From NCBI GenBank assembly GCA_963846585.1, contig CAWJWO010000018.1:248001-312000 (forward strand): a DNA stretch of 64,000 bases, in the 5' to 3' direction. Origin of the DNA: JAAUTT01 sp963846585. GTDB taxonomy: Bacteria > Bacteroidota > Bacteroidia > Bacteroidales > JAAUTT01. The first letter of the stretch is position 1; each line of letters opens with the position of its first letter. Of this stretch, positions 63,233-64,000 are shown piece by piece. Both the position numbers and the translations under genes were made by a program. A model generated the notes under the pieces. The model saw only the letters and a list, made by a program, of their open reading frames with translations. It made no database searches and was not told the origin of the DNA.

Positions 63233-64000
63233 ATGAAATCAATCAAACTCTTTATTTTTATTTTTTTATTAGCCTGCCTTTCCCCAGGTATGCTTTTCGC
63301 TGGTAAAACGGGAACTATAACAGGTTTAGTAGTTGATGACACTACAGGAATAGGAATGTCCTGGGTTACAGTGGCAGTTAAACAGGCTAATATAGCTGTA
63401 AATACTGATATTAATGGCGTTTTTAACCTTACAGGTGTTCCCGAAGGTACCGATACCGTTACGGTAAGTTTTTTAGGTTACGAAACTCAAAGGGTGGTTA
63501 TTAACATGAAGGCCGGACAAGATTTAAGACTTACCGTTACCATGAAACCTGCCGTTATTAATACCGGTGAAGTTGTAATATATGGACAGGCCAAAGGCCA
63601 GATAAAAGCTAATGAGGAACAGTTTGAATCTCCATTGATAGTAAATGTAGTTTCAGGGGCAAAAATGCAGGAATTCCCTGATGCCAACGCGGCAGAAGCT
63701 ATCGGTAGGCTTCCCGGGATTTCACTTACAAGGACCAACGGTGAAGCTGATAAGCTTGTAATACGTGGTTTGAGTCCACAGTGGAACTATGTTACGCTGG
63801 AAGGGTTCCAGATGCCTTCGACTAATTACACCGACAGAAGTGTGGACATGAGTCTTTTGCCTTCGGATATATTTTCAGGTGTTGAAGTTTATAAAGCTTT
63901 GCGTGCCGATCTGGATGCCAATGCCCTTGGCGGTACAGTTAACATGCGTTTACCCAAAGCCGCGCAGATTCAGAAATTCGAAATTGGGGCTGAAGGTGGC
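63233..64000 (+). CDS. TonB-dependent receptor, N-terminal part
   Basis: The frame from ATG 63233 is open to the window end (256 codons). A signal peptide (hydrophobic core FIFIFLLACLSPGMLFA) is followed by a carboxypeptidase-regulatory-like domain (GTITGLVVDDTTG, DINGVFNLTGVPEGTDTV, FLGYETQRVVINM), then the TonB plug (AAEAIGRLPGISL, LVIRGLSPQWNYVTLEGFQMP, VEVYKALRADLDANALGGTVNM). Such outer-membrane receptors import glycans, metal chelates or vitamins. The following part, outside the window, should hold the barrel. Position beside a propeller kinase and GH28-like gene favours a glycan. Confidence 0.92.
   Translation, partial: MKSIKLFIFIFLLACLSPGMLFAGKTGTITGLVVDDTTGIGMSWVTVAVKQANIAVNTDINGVFNLTGVPEGTDTVTVSFLGYETQRVVINMKAGQDLRLTVTMKPAVINTGEVVIYGQAKGQIKANEEQFESPLIVNVVSGAKMQEFPDANAAEAIGRLPGISLTRTNGEADKLVIRGLSPQWNYVTLEGFQMPSTNYTDRSVDMSLLPSDIFSGVEVYKALRADLDANALGGTVNMRLPKAAQIQKFEIGAEGG

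Overview
The window is a stretch of a low-GC member of the Bacteroidota, probably Bacteroidales-like. The support is: three secreted proteins with type IX secretion (T9SS) C-terminal sorting domains, a carboxypeptidase-regulatory/TonB-dependent receptor, a periplasmic-propeller histidine kinase, TAnnTTTG-type promoter boxes, BACON and BspA-type leucine-rich domains, and a cysteine-poor DksA-like protein next to ileS and lspA. No plasmid, phage or transposase gene is visible, so this reads as chromosome.

Layout. 1-7.5 kb is a housekeeping block on the + strand (asnS end, rpoN, a PAP2-like membrane protein, ileS, dksA-like, lspA). 7.7-12.9 kb holds an unusual run: a membrane J-domain protein, a cytoplasmic GH16-like protein with ~72-residue repeats and no catalytic glutamates, an LRR-ankyrin protein and a ferritin-like/VIT1 fusion. 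13.1-21.5 kb is a complete minus-strand kdpFABC-kdpD-kdpE potassium system. 22-29.5 kb carries a secreted C10 peptidase, a cbpA-cbpM chaperone pair, a small exported protein and a secreted propeller/BACON protein. 29.6-35.2 kb has tRNA-Arg, leuS, two small proteins and a cation/proton antiporter. 35.4-42.1 kb has a BspA-like surface protein, tRNA-Asn and an ECF sigma factor locus (sigma, single-TM candidate anti-sigma, outer-membrane protein, two lipoproteins) with two near-identical ECF-type promoters. 42.2-49.3 kb is a surface-glycan cluster (glycosyltransferases, epimerases, nucleotidyltransferase, methyltransferase, flippase); both epimerase genes are frameshifted. 50.2-54.8 kb is an accessory zone beginning at tRNA-Gln, with palindromic repeats, an intact and a decayed MNT/HEPN toxin-antitoxin module and a ParDE module. 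54.9-64 kb holds an MBL-fold protein, a frameshifted GH28-like gene, a TolB-like propeller protein, a large sensor kinase and the start of a TonB-dependent receptor, resembling a polysaccharide-use region.

The most striking non-coding signal is a set of short tandem 'words', mostly 7 bases long (TTGTTAG, TTCTTGG/TTCCTGG, CGTCCCA, AGATTTT, TTCTGCC, TGCTTAG, ACTTACG and their complements). They fill many intergenic gaps and are often arranged as nested inverted arms. They resemble in form the heptameric STRRs of cyanobacteria. A second layer consists of conventional palindromic elements, including an ~80-base repeat on both sides of the HEPN/MNT pair.

All functional calls come from reading the sequence and from remembered family features; no database search was run.
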